DNA of 64,000 bases from Leptospira sp. B5-022 (GCF_000347035.1 NZ_ANIJ01000014.1:124001-188000), one strand, 5' to 3'. Positions 26,383-35,494 are shown, counted from the stretch's first letter. Notes: a model not told the origin generated them from the letters alone. Made by a program: numbers and translations.

Positions 26383-26802
26383 ATGCATACAAAAACGATT
26401 TTTGCGTTACTGGTCGTTTCTCTCATTTCCGTATGTAAAACTCCTCAAACGGAAGAACCTAAAAAAGAAACTCCGAAGAATGTTGTGGAAGAGTCCGCTC
26501 CGACAGAAGACGACCAATTCGTAAAAGCGACCGAAGGTTTTATCAGCTCATCTACCTATCAAGTTGTTGTGTCTTCCTTGGATGGGAACGAGGGTGAGGC
26601 ATTGGAATTGGCGAAAAAAAGAGCCTTAAATCTTTTTATAGCGGAAAAGGGAGACTCGTTTCGTCCTACCGACAGAAAATTCCTGAAAGAGTTAGTGGAT
26701 TCCAAAGGAAAAATAGTAAAAGTTTCCAAACCGATCAACGGCAAGACATATTATCTATTTCATGTATCTCAACCGGATCTAAAGATAGAAATTAAGAAGT
26801 GA
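26383..26802 (+). CDS. Putative small lipoprotein, related to its upstream neighbour
   Basis: A 139-residue protein with a lipoprotein leader (lipobox LISVC, Cys18), a Glu/Pro/Lys-rich linker to about residue 45, then a GFISSSTYQVVVSS segment shared with the gene before it and a helix rich in Ala/Leu/Lys. No family recognised. It ends before a shared hairpin terminator at 26967. Confidence 0.68.
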   Translation: MHTKTIFALLVVSLISVCKTPQTEEPKKETPKNVVEESAPTEDDQFVKATEGFISSSTYQVVVSSLDGNEGEALELAKKRALNLFIAEKGDSFRPTDRKFLKELVDSKGKIVKVSKPINGKTYYLFHVSQPDLKIEIKK

Positions 26803-26966
26803 TAAAGAACTACTTTGTAGGAATTCGCACAACGTATTATTTAACAGGATCTTTTTAACGGATTTCCCCTTAGAACTCCTACATGGCATGATTAAATTGT
26901 ATAATGTTTGAAGAACCTGACTGTTGGCACTCCAACGTCGGCTGCTTCTTAAAATAAGTCACAAAA

Positions 26967-26988
26967 AAAGCGGCATCTCGGCCGCTTT
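26967..26988. terminator. Bidirectional hairpin terminator
   Basis: Perfect 8-bp stem AAAGCGGC (26967-26974) / GCCGCTTT (26981-26988), loop ATCTCG. A run of A precedes and T-rich sequence follows, so it works in both directions between convergent genes. Confidence 0.88.
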
Positions 26989-27014
26989 ATTTGTGAGGAA
27001 GAGTAGATATTCAA

Positions 27015-27410
27015 TTATTGTATAATTTCTTTTTGTAATATCTTCCCAGGAATGCAGATATTCCTGTTATAGTCGCAGTAGAAAATTTTTGCGTGGATCT
27101 CCAGCTCTCCTTTTCCTTCCAATTTTATCTGCATTGGCTCCACTGATTCGAAATATTCTTTTTTGCGGGGAGAAGTTTTACCTTTCAGTTTTAGATCCGC
27201 AGAGACCACTTTTAATCCGAATCCAGGATTGAGTAAAATACGATGGGGAGCCTCTTTTTGGATCCCGAAATTTTCGGGATGAGCCACTTTCAAAAGATAA
27301 ACGGAAGGTGAAGATTTTTCTATTTTGAACTTGATCGGATTTTCCTCTTCTGCAGAAAGTCCTGAGATTAGAAGAATAGAAATAATTGCGGGAAATAGAA
27401 AACGTTTCAT
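27015..27410 (-). CDS. Periplasmic protein resembling the DsbD N-terminal (DsbC-type) domain
   Basis: A 131-residue protein with a clear signal peptide (residues 1-20). The mature part is beta-rich and ends with FYCDYNRNICIPGK, a two-Cys pattern like that of the DsbD alpha / thiol-disulfide interchange N-terminal domain (PF11412), where Cys pairs pass electrons in the periplasm. The match is tentative as only the C-terminal segment is telling. It is just downstream of yajQ (39-base gap). Confidence 0.6.
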   Translation of the reverse strand: MKRFLFPAIISILLISGLSAEEENPIKFKIEKSSPSVYLLKVAHPENFGIQKEAPHRILLNPGFGLKVVSADLKLKGKTSPRKKEYFESVEPMQIKLEGKGELEIHAKIFYCDYNRNICIPGKILQKEIIQ

Positions 27411-27449
27411 ACTTAGATTAGACCCTTATCGTTTCGGAATGTTACGGTT

Positions 27450-27944
27450 TTATCCTTTAAAATTCTGGAATTGAACATCGAAAGGAAGGTTCGCAGATTT
27501 TAAAAGTCTCATGATCTCTTGGAGATCATCCTTCTTCTTTCCTTGGATCCTAACACAATTCCCCATGATAGTAGGGATCACTTTCAATTTGGAATCTTTT
27601 ACGATCTTAGTGATCTCTTTGGTCTGTTCTTTTTCAAGACCGTTGCGGATCTTCACTTTCATCCGAACGGTATTACCTGTAGCAGGTTCCAATTTGGATT
27701 TAAAATCGAAGGACTTGAGACCGAGTCCTCTTTTTGCCATTTTGTTGATCAAAACATCGATCACACTTTCCAATTTTGCTTCATTGTCCGAGATAAGGAT
27801 CAGATTCTCCTCTTCCAATTTGATCTCCGACTTGGAACCTTTAAAGTCGAATCTATTCTTGATCTCCGCGATCGCTTGGGTAACCGCATTTTGTAATTCA
27901 GGTCTATCTATCTCGGAAACAACATCAAATGATGGATCGCTCAT
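27450..27944 (-). CDS. yajQ: YajQ family nucleotide (c-di-GMP) binding protein
   Basis: A 164-residue protein that matches YajQ along its whole length: MSDPSFDVVSEID at the start, RFDFKGSKSEI, the KRGLGLKSFDF segment and a closing LPFDVQFQNF. YajQ has two ferredoxin-like RNA-recognition-type folds, and some members bind cyclic di-GMP. One base separates it from alaS upstream, so it is probably translated from the alaS mRNA. Confidence 0.95.
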   Translation of the reverse strand: MSDPSFDVVSEIDRPELQNAVTQAIAEIKNRFDFKGSKSEIKLEEENLILISDNEAKLESVIDVLINKMAKRGLGLKSFDFKSKLEPATGNTVRMKVKIRNGLEKEQTKEITKIVKDSKLKVIPTIMGNCVRIQGKKKDDLQEIMRLLKSANLPFDVQFQNFKG

Positions 27945-27945
27945 C

Positions 27946-30705
27946 TTATTTTCCTCCGTTCAAACTGGAACTTGCTTTTTCCAATGCGGATCGGACTGCT
28001 TCTTCCACTTTGGAAACTTCTTTTCCTCCGCCTTGTGCCATATCCGGTTTTCCGCCGCCCTTTCCGCCTAAAATTTCACAGGCGGTTTTTACAAGTTCTC
28101 CGCAATGGATCTTTCCAACCAAAGAAGAGGAACAAGTAATTACGATACTCGCGTCTTCCGTGTTTTTGCTGGCAAGAATGGCTACTATTTCCTTCTCTCT
28201 TACCTTGATATTGTCGGAAAGTCCTTTTAATGCCTTCGCATCCTTGGACTCAAATATCGCAGAAACAATCTTAACGGAACCGATCACTTTAGAATTTTCG
28301 AATACTTTTGCGATCACTTCCGGATTGTTCTCGAAGTCCCTGGATTCTCTATTTTTTTTCTCTTTTAAGAATTTGGATTGGGTTTCTTCCAATTCGAGCG
28401 AGAGTTTTTCGGAAAGATCTCTAAGAAAAACGACTGCATCCGCCCCCTTGGTCTCGAATAAGGATCTAATCTCATCCGGTCCTGGGATAATCGTTTTGAT
28501 AGAGAATGAGGCACCGTCTGTGGCTAACTCGTCTTTGATCTTTAGATTTAGATTTTGGACAGCTTCCGTTAATTCTGCAAATCTGTTTTGGAAGGTTTCC
28601 ACAACCAGCGGGCCTGCCACTGCTTCTATCCTTCTATTCCCGGCACCCGGGCTGGATTCTTTTTTAATGAAGAAGTATCCGATATCCCCTGTATTCCCCA
28701 CATGAGTTCCCCCGCAGAATTCCAAGGAGCGATCGCCCATCTGAAGAACTCTTACACTGTCTCCGTATTTTTCGTCAAAGGCAGCGACTGCTCCCGTTTT
28801 TTTAGCTTCTTCGATCGGAAGGACCTTTGTATCGACCGGGATATGACGCACGATACTTTCGTTCACCCAGGATTCTATATTACGAATTTCTTCTGGACTC
28901 AAAGGGCTCGGATGAGAGAAGTCGAAACGTAGATATTCTGGAGATACGATGGATCCCTTTTGGAGCACATGATTTCCCAGTAAAGTGCGAAGTGCGCCGT
29001 TTAATAAGTGGGTTCCGGAGTGATGGAATTTGAGTCTTTCTCTTCTTTCCTTCTCTACTTCCAACCTAGCCTTGTCTCCAACGGAAAAACTTCCGGAGAG
29101 AACGGTTCCGATATGAAGAATGTTATCATTCTCTTTCTGGGTGTCCAAAACCTTAAAGACGGACCCGTCCTTTCGGATGAATCCGATATCCCCCACCTGT
29201 CCTCCTCCCTCCGGATAGAACGGACTGGAAGAAAATACGAATACTCCTGACTCCCCTTCTTTGAGCGCCGTAGCTTGTTTATTATCCGAGAATATAAATT
29301 TAAGATCGGACTCGGCTTCTAAAACGTCGTAACCCAAAAATTGGGTCTTATCCGTTTTGATCCCGGTGAATAAAGAGACTTTGTTTGCTTTCCAGGTCTC
29401 GCGAGAAGATTGCCTGTCCTTCTCCAATTCGTCCTCGAAACCTTTACGATCGAAGGAGAGTCCGTGTTCCGCTACGATCTCTTCCGTCATCTCCGCAGGG
29501 AAACCGTACGTTCCGTATAACAGAAAGCTGTCTTTTCCGGAGAAAGTATTGGAACATTCCGATTTTGTTTTGGAAACGAGGACTTCTATCTTTTCCAAAC
29601 CGATCTCTAAGGTTTTGAGGAATAACTCTTCTTCTGCGAGAAGTGTTCTTTCCACGGAGGAAATATGTTTTTCCAGTTCAGGATATCTTTCTTTATAAAT
29701 ATCGCATACCGATTTTGCCAGTTTGTATAGGAAAGGTTCTTTTAGATCCAGTTTTCTAGCGAATAATACGGCTCTACGGATCAGGCGACGGATAACGTAT
29801 CCTCGCCCGGTTCTGTCCGGATAGATCCCGTCGGATACGGTAAACAATACGGAACGAATATGGTCCGTGATCACCCTAAAAGGAACTTTAGTGGATTCGT
29901 TATACGTTTTTCCCGAGATCTTTTCCACTTCTTGGATGATCTTTTTCAGCTCGTCCGTATCATAAACGGAATCCACGCCTTGCAGAAGTAAAGCCACTCT
30001 TTCCAATCCGGAACCGGTATCGATGCCTGTTTGTTTGAGCGGATGAAGATTTCCTTCCGTATCTTGGTTGAATTGGTTGAATACTATATTCCAAAATTCT
30101 AAAAAACGATCACAATCACAACCCGGCTTGCACTCGTATTTGACACCACAATCCGGGAACGCTTTTTCCGGCCCTCTATCCAAATATAATTCGGAACAAG
30201 GTCCGCAAGCGCCGCTATCGCCCGCAGGTCCCCAGAAATTATCTTTTTTTCCTAAACGAGTGATCCTTTCCTTCGGAATACCTTTGGAGATCCAAATTTT
30301 TTCTGCTTCATCATCATTTTCGAATACAGTGATCCAGATCTTCTCTTTAGGAAATCCAAGATAGTTTACCGAGCAATCCAGTGCGTATTCGATCGCTTCT
30401 TCCTTGAAATAATCTCCGAAGCTGAAGTTTCCCAACATCTCAAAGAATGTACAGTGCCTTTCCGTTTTACCTACATTCTCCAGATCCGTGGTTCGAAGAC
30501 ATTTTTGAGCGGAGGCGGCTCTTGTATAAGGAAGTTCCACAGCGCCTGTGAACAAAGGTTTGAACTGCACCATTCCCGCAGTCGTGAATAGAAGTGTAGG
30601 ATCTCCCGCAGGCAATAAAGAGGAAGAAGGCACTATTGTGTGGCCCTTCTCCTTAAAATAATCCAAAAAAATTGTGCGGACTTCGGAAACTTTTTTAAAA
30701 TTCAT
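27946..30705 (-). CDS. alaS: Alanyl-tRNA synthetase
   Basis: About 919 residues. The class II motif region (FLDYFKEKGH..SSSLLPAGDPTLLFTTAGMVQFKP) starts at residue 9; the editing domain has HHSGTHLLNGALR and CGGTHVGNTGDIG; the C-terminal C-Ala domain ends in GGKGGGKPDMAQGGG. Charges tRNA-Ala. I chose ATG 30705 because the family begins at this point; an in-frame start at 30747 lies inside a hairpin. The stop is followed after one base by yajQ. A Lys/Ala-rich linker precedes the C-Ala domain. Confidence 0.97.
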   Translation of the reverse strand: MNFKKVSEVRTIFLDYFKEKGHTIVPSSSLLPAGDPTLLFTTAGMVQFKPLFTGAVELPYTRAASAQKCLRTTDLENVGKTERHCTFFEMLGNFSFGDYFKEEAIEYALDCSVNYLGFPKEKIWITVFENDDEAEKIWISKGIPKERITRLGKKDNFWGPAGDSGACGPCSELYLDRGPEKAFPDCGVKYECKPGCDCDRFLEFWNIVFNQFNQDTEGNLHPLKQTGIDTGSGLERVALLLQGVDSVYDTDELKKIIQEVEKISGKTYNESTKVPFRVITDHIRSVLFTVSDGIYPDRTGRGYVIRRLIRRAVLFARKLDLKEPFLYKLAKSVCDIYKERYPELEKHISSVERTLLAEEELFLKTLEIGLEKIEVLVSKTKSECSNTFSGKDSFLLYGTYGFPAEMTEEIVAEHGLSFDRKGFEDELEKDRQSSRETWKANKVSLFTGIKTDKTQFLGYDVLEAESDLKFIFSDNKQATALKEGESGVFVFSSSPFYPEGGGQVGDIGFIRKDGSVFKVLDTQKENDNILHIGTVLSGSFSVGDKARLEVEKERRERLKFHHSGTHLLNGALRTLLGNHVLQKGSIVSPEYLRFDFSHPSPLSPEEIRNIESWVNESIVRHIPVDTKVLPIEEAKKTGAVAAFDEKYGDSVRVLQMGDRSLEFCGGTHVGNTGDIGYFFIKKESSPGAGNRRIEAVAGPLVVETFQNRFAELTEAVQNLNLKIKDELATDGASFSIKTIIPGPDEIRSLFETKGADAVVFLRDLSEKLSLELEETQSKFLKEKKNRESRDFENNPEVIAKVFENSKVIGSVKIVSAIFESKDAKALKGLSDNIKVREKEIVAILASKNTEDASIVITCSSSLVGKIHCGELVKTACEILGGKGGGKPDMAQGGGKEVSKVEEAVRSALEKASSSLNGGK

Positions 30706-30724
30706 GTATCCCCTAAAAACAGAA

Positions 30725-30761
30725 AATGCCCGAGGTCTTGTTGGCAAGAACTTCAGGCATT
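30725..30761 (-). terminator. Hairpin with T-run just upstream of alaS
   Basis: Read on the minus strand, AATGCCTGAAGTTCTTG-CCAA-CAAGACCTCGGGCATT forms a long stem with one mismatch, one bulge and wobble pairs, followed by TTTTCTGTTTTT. It ends the rplM-rpsI transcript. It is only about 20 bases before the alaS start, leaving no room for a separate promoter, so read-through or attenuation must feed alaS unless the promoter overlaps the hairpin. Confidence 0.85.
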
Positions 30762-30788
30762 CCCAAAAAAAGATCTAAAAAGCGTAAA

Positions 30789-31187
30789 TTAACGTTTAGA
30801 GAACTGAGTTCCTCTACGTGCTTTGTGTAGACCGTATTTCTTGCGCTCCACCATACGTGGGTCACGAGTCAGAAGGCCTTCTTTTTTAACAGTCGGTCTG
30901 AACTCGGGATTATAACGGCAGATTACTCTTGCAAGTGCATGGCGGATCGCTCCCACTTGCCCGATGATCCCTCCCCCGGAAACGTTTACCTTAAGATCAA
31001 ACTTTTCAGAAACGTTCATCAGAGTTAAAGCGGTTAAAGCTTCTTTAATATTAGAACGGCTATTTTGCAGATAATCTTTGTAATCCTTATCGTTGATTAC
31101 AATTTTTCCGGAACCTTCTTTTAATTTTACGCGGGCGATCGCGTTTTTGCGACGTCCTACTGCCCAGATTTCCTTGGCGGTTGCCAT
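30789..31187 (-). CDS. rpsI: Ribosomal protein S9
   Basis: A 132-residue ribosomal protein of the 30S subunit. Family marks: [14 protein letters not shown] at the start, the [17 protein letters not shown] segment, and the basic tail [12 protein letters not shown] that reaches the P-site tRNA. It follows rplM after 13 bases, the usual L13-S9 operon. Confidence 0.98.
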   Translation of the reverse strand: MATAKEIWAVGRRKNAIARVKLKEGSGKIVINDKDYKDYLQNSRSNIKEALTALTLMNVSEKFDLKVNVSGGGIIGQVGAIRHALARVICRYNPEFRPTVKKEGLLTRDPRMVERKKYGLHKARRGTQFSKR

Positions 31188-31200
31188 ATTCTAATATCTC

Positions 31201-31650
31201 CTAGAGTTCCAGTTTGATCGGCTTTTGAGCGCCGAGATTATGCTCGGTTCCAGGGAAGATCCTGAAATGGGTTAACATTTCTGCACCGAGTTTGCTTTTA
31301 GGAAGCATACCTTTTACTGCTTCGTACAGGATTTTTTCAGGTTGTTTTACTCTCATATTCTGGAGAGTAGTAGCTGTCATACCACCCGGATAACGAGAGT
31401 GATGGAAATATTCTTTTTGAGTCTCTTTATTTCCAGTCACAGCTACCTTAGCAGCATTGATAACGATAATATTATCTCCACAATCAACGTTTGGAGTAAA
31501 AGTAGGTTTATGTTTACCGCGGAGTCTAGTTGCGATCTCCGAAGCGAGACGACCTAAGGTTTTGCCTTCTGCGTCGACTACGTACCAAGCTTTATTAGCT
31601 TGTTCCTTTTTTAAGGAAGGAGTTCTATGCGGTTTAGATACGATTGGCAT
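31201..31650 (-). CDS. rplM: Ribosomal protein L13
   Basis: A 149-residue 50S protein. Family marks: [29 protein letters not shown] near the start and [12 protein letters not shown]; the end [11 protein letters not shown] is also typical. AGGACA precedes the ATG. First gene of the L13-S9 operon. Confidence 0.98.
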   Translation of the reverse strand: MPIVSKPHRTPSLKKEQANKAWYVVDAEGKTLGRLASEIATRLRGKHKPTFTPNVDCGDNIIVINAAKVAVTGNKETQKEYFHHSRYPGGMTATTLQNMRVKQPEKILYEAVKGMLPKSKLGAEMLTHFRIFPGTEHNLGAQKPIKLEL

Positions 31651-31717
31651 GGGTATGTCCTGTATTGGCCAATTTCGCGTACCGGCCTAAGGGGTCAAGG
31701 AAATACGAACAAAATTC

Positions 31718-32536
31718 CTAAAAACCAAGGCTAAAACTTGCTTCCGCGCCCCAACCGACTCTTCCCGAGGCAGACCAATCCGGTTTAGGTACGACTGTCC
31801 AAGCAACTGGATTGGCTGTTGCACCCTCCTCCCAAGATTTTCCCAGAAAATAGGTCCGGACCAATTGAGCCAAATACACTCCACCCAACAAATATACGGA
31901 AGTATTATAGGTCTGGACGGAGCTTTCATAATCCGCTCTTGCGCTGGGGACTATGGTGAGAAGGTAGAAATTTGCAATCCCGCCTCCGTAGATAAAGGAA
32001 CCGGTAGTACTACTCTTGGAGACGGCATCATCATATTTACTTTTTGCGGATTCCGCTTCGGATCTGGAATAACCGGCGTATGCTAAGCTGGCAAGGAATG
32101 CGCCGCCGGTAATCTTAGCTTCCAGTTTATTGTCGGTATACCATTGTCCCCAGCCTGGTAAAAGTGCGGAACGCCAAACCGCGCTCCATCTACTTCTGTT
32201 AGGTTCGTTAGAAACCGGAGGCGGAATGATCTGGACCGGTTCCTCTACTATTTGGGGATTTTCCTGGACTTTCTTCTCTTCTTCCTTACGAATGCGATTC
32301 TCTTCTTCTCTAGTGATATCTTTATAAATGATTTTTAATATATCTCTTTTACTGATGGTCTGTTTGCCGGTGTCGGATTGAACGGTGATCGTCTTCTCGT
32401 TTTGGCCGACTACGTTACCGATCACTTTGCCACCCTTGCGGAGAAGAATGGTTTGTTCGGCGAATAGCAGACTTGGGGTTAGGACCAAGGCCAATAGGAA
32501 AAAAACTGTAGAACGGACTTTAGAATTTGGACGCAT
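31718..32536 (-). CDS. Secreted membrane-associated protein, DUF5683-like
   Basis: A 272-residue protein with a signal peptide (about residues 8-26). A small beta domain follows (ILLRKGGKVIGNVVGQNEKTITVQSD), then a charged Glu/Lys linker (residues 80-105), then a WRSALLPGWGQWYTDNK motif that begins a run of hydrophobic segments; this motif is typical of DUF5683-type envelope proteins. Function unknown. It is leftward and ends 67 bases from rplM. It is divergent from the tandem lipoprotein cluster. Confidence 0.75.
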   Translation of the reverse strand: MRPNSKVRSTVFFLLALVLTPSLLFAEQTILLRKGGKVIGNVVGQNEKTITVQSDTGKQTISKRDILKIIYKDITREEENRIRKEEEKKVQENPQIVEEPVQIIPPPVSNEPNRSRWSAVWRSALLPGWGQWYTDNKLEAKITGGAFLASLAYAGYSRSEAESAKSKYDDAVSKSSTTGSFIYGGGIANFYLLTIVPSARADYESSVQTYNTSVYLLGGVYLAQLVRTYFLGKSWEEGATANPVAWTVVPKPDWSASGRVGWGAEASFSLGF

Positions 32537-32626
32537 CTTGGCAGAAGGAAAAACTTTTAGACATTTTAGTCAAGTGTAATGAGAAATTCCTTGAACTTTG
32601 TATAGCCATCCCGTGAGTATAGTATT

Positions 32627-33307
32627 ATGCGAAGTCGCTCTTTCATCCTTATAACAGTCCTTTGTTCTTCCCTATATTACAATTGTTTGAGCGAAAAGAC
32701 CTGCTCCGACGAGGATAAAAGCTGTAGTTCTCAAGCCTTACTTACCTCCATCCTTTCTGTTCCGAACGGGATCTATATTTATTCCACGATCAACACTTAT
32801 CAAGGCAATCTTGCCGCATACGGATCAGGACCGGAAATAGGAGGTCAAAATATTTGTAAGGGAGAAAAATTATTTTCATCTCTTGTGAATCAGTTTTGTC
32901 CCGACGTATGGGCTTTTATATCTAGCGAATCAGTGCCTTTATTCACATTTACAAATGCCTTTTCCGTTCCAAGCAATCTTCCGATCTACGGCCCCACGGG
33001 TATATTGATCTCGGATACCTGGGAAGATTTTGTTCTCGGTGAAATAAGTCCGAAACAGTCTCTTTCCAGTTCAGGTTTAGGGGATGGGGATTTTTGGACC
33101 TTTTCCACTATAGGCGGAGGGTTAGCGGGAGATAATTGTAATGCCGGATCGGATAATACCTCCGAATTTTTCGGAGCAGTCGGTTCGCCATCCACGAAGA
33201 ACAATGATTGGATCAATCCTGGAGGAGAATCATTCTCCAGTTGTGATTCCCGTTATCGTGTACTTTGTGTTTGTTTCACACCGGTTATCAATTCCGAATC
33301 CCAATAA
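32627..33307 (+). CDS. Tandem paralogous lipoprotein 1, DUF1554-like
   Basis: A 226-residue lipoprotein; leader residues 1-18, likely lipid Cys at the YNC position. After the leader is a short Cys-rich head (KTCSDEDKSCS) shared by all four tandem members, then GIYIYSTINTYQGNLAAYG, ICKGEKLF, a Pro/Gly GPTGILISDTW segment, FWTFSTIGG, a DNCN motif and a closing CDSRYRVLCVC. The order and spacing resemble the DUF1554 domain (PF07588) expanded in Leptospira. Cys-rich spacing suggests disulfides. Function unknown; likely surface-exposed. Confidence 0.75.
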   Translation: MRSRSFILITVLCSSLYYNCLSEKTCSDEDKSCSSQALLTSILSVPNGIYIYSTINTYQGNLAAYGSGPEIGGQNICKGEKLFSSLVNQFCPDVWAFISSESVPLFTFTNAFSVPSNLPIYGPTGILISDTWEDFVLGEISPKQSLSSSGLGDGDFWTFSTIGGGLAGDNCNAGSDNTSEFFGAVGSPSTKNNDWINPGGESFSSCDSRYRVLCVCFTPVINSESQ

Positions 33308-33379
33308 AACTTTCTTGATCTCTCTAAAGATTCATTTTTAAAAGATCCACATTCTGCACATCATTCAGTAAATTATTTC

Positions 33380-33408
33380 TTGCAAAACACGGCCGTTCGG
33401 TCTTTAAT
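33380..33408 (+). promoter_or_regulatory. Sigma70-type promoter of tandem lipoprotein 2, leaderless geometry
   Basis: TTGCAA (33380-33385), 17-base spacer, TTTAAT (33403-33408). The predicted start of transcription is at about 33415, the GTG start codon itself. No ribosome-binding sequence is present before the GTG. Confidence 0.6.
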
Positions 33409-33414
33409 CGTGCG

Positions 33415-34044
33415 GTGAAATTTTTTGCGATATTACTTTTCTTCTTATTTTTTTCCGCATACGGATGTATGAATGGTAAAACCTGTTCCTCAGAGGATAA
33501 GAGTTGCAGCGCTAACGAAATTTTATATTCTCATATTTCTACTCCTCCGGGGATCTATCTCTATTCTACTCAAAAATCCTTTCAAGGAAACTTAGCCGCC
33601 TATGGACCGGACCTCCAGATCAGCCTTATGAATATTTGTGCCGAAGCGAGACTTTTCGCTCAGACCATTTCCAATTGCGGGAACGTTCTTCCTCTAACTG
33701 CAAGCCCGACGAGCTCCGTTAGTTCGTACACTACGGATTTTTCGTTAGATGGGACTTTACCAATAAGAGGAGCTCGAGGAGAATTAATTTATGACCAATG
33801 GAATTTAATTTTATCTTCTAATCCGAAACTATCAATGAGTGAAGCGGGAGTAACGACCGAAAAATTTTGGACTTTTGCGACCACCGGATGGGGATATGCT
33901 TCCAGCTCCTGTGTAAACGGCACCTTGTCAGATAATGCAAATGTTGGAATTACGGGAGATCCGAATGATATCGGTTTGAGTTGGCCATCCTTTGCAAGCG
34001 ATACCTGCGACCAGCATAGAAAAGTTTTGTGTATCTGTTATTAA
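33415..34044 (+). CDS. Tandem paralogous lipoprotein 2, DUF1554-like
   Basis: A 209-residue lipoprotein starting at GTG; lipobox SAYGC (Cys18). Same layout as its neighbours: KTCSSEDKSCS head, GIYLYSTQKSFQGNLAAYG, MNICAEARLF, PIRGARGELIYDQW, FWTFATTGWG, SSSCVNG and CDQHRKVLCICY at the end. This is the clearest member for pairing the family. The predicted promoter would make the mRNA leaderless. Confidence 0.75.
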   Translation: MKFFAILLFFLFFSAYGCMNGKTCSSEDKSCSANEILYSHISTPPGIYLYSTQKSFQGNLAAYGPDLQISLMNICAEARLFAQTISNCGNVLPLTASPTSSVSSYTTDFSLDGTLPIRGARGELIYDQWNLILSSNPKLSMSEAGVTTEKFWTFATTGWGYASSSCVNGTLSDNANVGITGDPNDIGLSWPSFASDTCDQHRKVLCICY

Positions 34045-34098
34045 AGATCTTTTTTCGTCTAAAGGATTAGAGATTCGTCTACTTTCGGGAATTTTTAT

Positions 34099-34734
34099 AT
34101 GAGCAAAACATTTTACTTTTTTAGTTTCTTACTTCTATTTTCCAACGCTTGTATGTCTTCCGACGTCTGCTCCGATACGGATAAAGCCTGTAACACTAAA
34201 GAACTATTATTTTCTATTTTTTCCACCCCGAAAGGGATCTATCTGTATTCCACCCAAAGTTACCAGGGAGATCTGGCAAAATTCGGATCCAGCTTAGACG
34301 ATAGCCTGTATAATATCTGCACTAGTAATAAGTTATTTTCTTCGATCACGGATTTCACTTGTTCCAATATTCTTCCAGTAGTCTCCACTTCTACACATTA
34401 CCTTTCTAATTTTCCGACGGATTTCGGCCTGCCTGATAATACTGAATATCCCGTGAGAGGACCGAGAGGTGATATTATCGCAAATTCTTGGACAAATATG
34501 TTTCCAGGACTACAGATTACCTTGGCAGAGGCAGGAGTGATATCTCAAAACTTTTGGACTTTCTCCAACTCGGGAGGAGTTTATAATTCCGCCGATAACT
34601 GTATCGATGGGACGAATATGGGAGCCGCAGGGGCAATCGGGTCTGCGACAGATATCACTACAAGTTGGATTTTATCGGGCGCTCCGGCGTGTAGCGAATC
34701 TCATCCGATAATTTGTCTTTGTTATAGGAATTAA
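34099..34734 (+). CDS. Tandem paralogous lipoprotein 3, DUF1554-like
   Basis: A 211-residue lipoprotein; lipobox SNAC (Cys18). Head VCSDTDKACNTKEL, then GIYLYSTQSYQGDLAKFG, YNICTSNKLF, PVRGPRGDIIANSW, FWTFSNSGG, DNCIDGTN, and CSESHPIICLCY. It begins 54 bases after the previous gene. Cys positions agree with members 1, 2 and 4, which suggests conserved disulfides. Confidence 0.74.
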   Translation: MSKTFYFFSFLLLFSNACMSSDVCSDTDKACNTKELLFSIFSTPKGIYLYSTQSYQGDLAKFGSSLDDSLYNICTSNKLFSSITDFTCSNILPVVSTSTHYLSNFPTDFGLPDNTEYPVRGPRGDIIANSWTNMFPGLQITLAEAGVISQNFWTFSNSGGVYNSADNCIDGTNMGAAGAIGSATDITTSWILSGAPACSESHPIICLCYRN

Positions 34735-34828
34735 ACAGTAAGAAGCCGGAAATAGAAAACGGATTTAAGATTTAAAATTGATTTATAATTTCTTGCTTAC
34801 TTACAAACTATAACTTATCTTTGGCTGG

Positions 34829-35494
34829 ATGACGGTCCGTATTCTTTTTGTTATATTCTTTTATATCTTCGCAAGCGGATGCCTTTCCGATAAAACCTGC
34901 TCGGACCAGGATAGGAGCTGTAGCCCTAAGGCGACCTTAATGAATCTGCTTTTTTCGGCTCCCGAGGGAATTTATATGTATGCTAGTAATACTAGCTTTA
35001 ATGGAAAGTTAACAGTATTAGGGCCTGGTTCCCTCGATTCTAGTTTGAATTTTCTTTGCGGGCAAGAGCGAATTTTTTCGAATATTATAGACACTAAATG
35101 TTCTAAATATGCTCCATTGGTCTCCACGACTCTCGTATCAGCCTCTTCTTTAAATGCACTTTATGCCGATCTTCCTACCACAGGAGTTCCGATCCGCGGA
35201 CCGTTTGGAACACAGATCTCCCTTGATTTTGCCAACCTTTTTACTGTGAATCTCGATGTGACATTGGAAGCAGGCGGTTTAGGAAATCAAACCTTTTGGA
35301 GTTTCGGAGATGGAAACGGTGATGCAGCTGCAGACAATTGTAACAATGGAGAAGACGACGGCGCTTTATCAACCTTAGGGCAAATAGGAAATACTCAAGT
35401 CAGCACCCAAGGTAGCTGGTTCGCCACCGATATACGCAGTTGCGCACAACCTCATAAAATCCTTTGTCTTTGTTACGTTCCTACTTCCGGCTGA
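34829..35494 (+). CDS. Tandem paralogous lipoprotein 4, DUF1554-like
   Basis: A 221-residue lipoprotein; lipobox ASGC (Cys17). Head KTCSDQDRSCSPKAT, then GIYMYASNTSFNGKLTVLG, LNFLCGQERIF, PIRGPFGTQISLDF, FWSFGDGNGDAAADNCNNG and CAQPHKILCLCY. The most divergent of the four in the middle. A TATAAC at 34809-34814 would give a leader of about 8 bases. No ribosome site is seen. Confidence 0.74.
   Translation: MTVRILFVIFFYIFASGCLSDKTCSDQDRSCSPKATLMNLLFSAPEGIYMYASNTSFNGKLTVLGPGSLDSSLNFLCGQERIFSNIIDTKCSKYAPLVSTTLVSASSLNALYADLPTTGVPIRGPFGTQISLDFANLFTVNLDVTLEAGGLGNQTFWSFGDGNGDAAADNCNNGEDDGALSTLGQIGNTQVSTQGSWFATDIRSCAQPHKILCLCYVPTSG

Noticed and set aside
30706..30747. N-terminal extension of alaS by 14 codons
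   Set aside because: The extension covers the hairpin and T-run before alaS, and the family begins at the ATG at 30705.
32627..35494. Tandem lipoprotein genes as a mobile element or phase-variable cassette
   Set aside because: No flanking repeats, integrase, transposase or invertible ends are visible.
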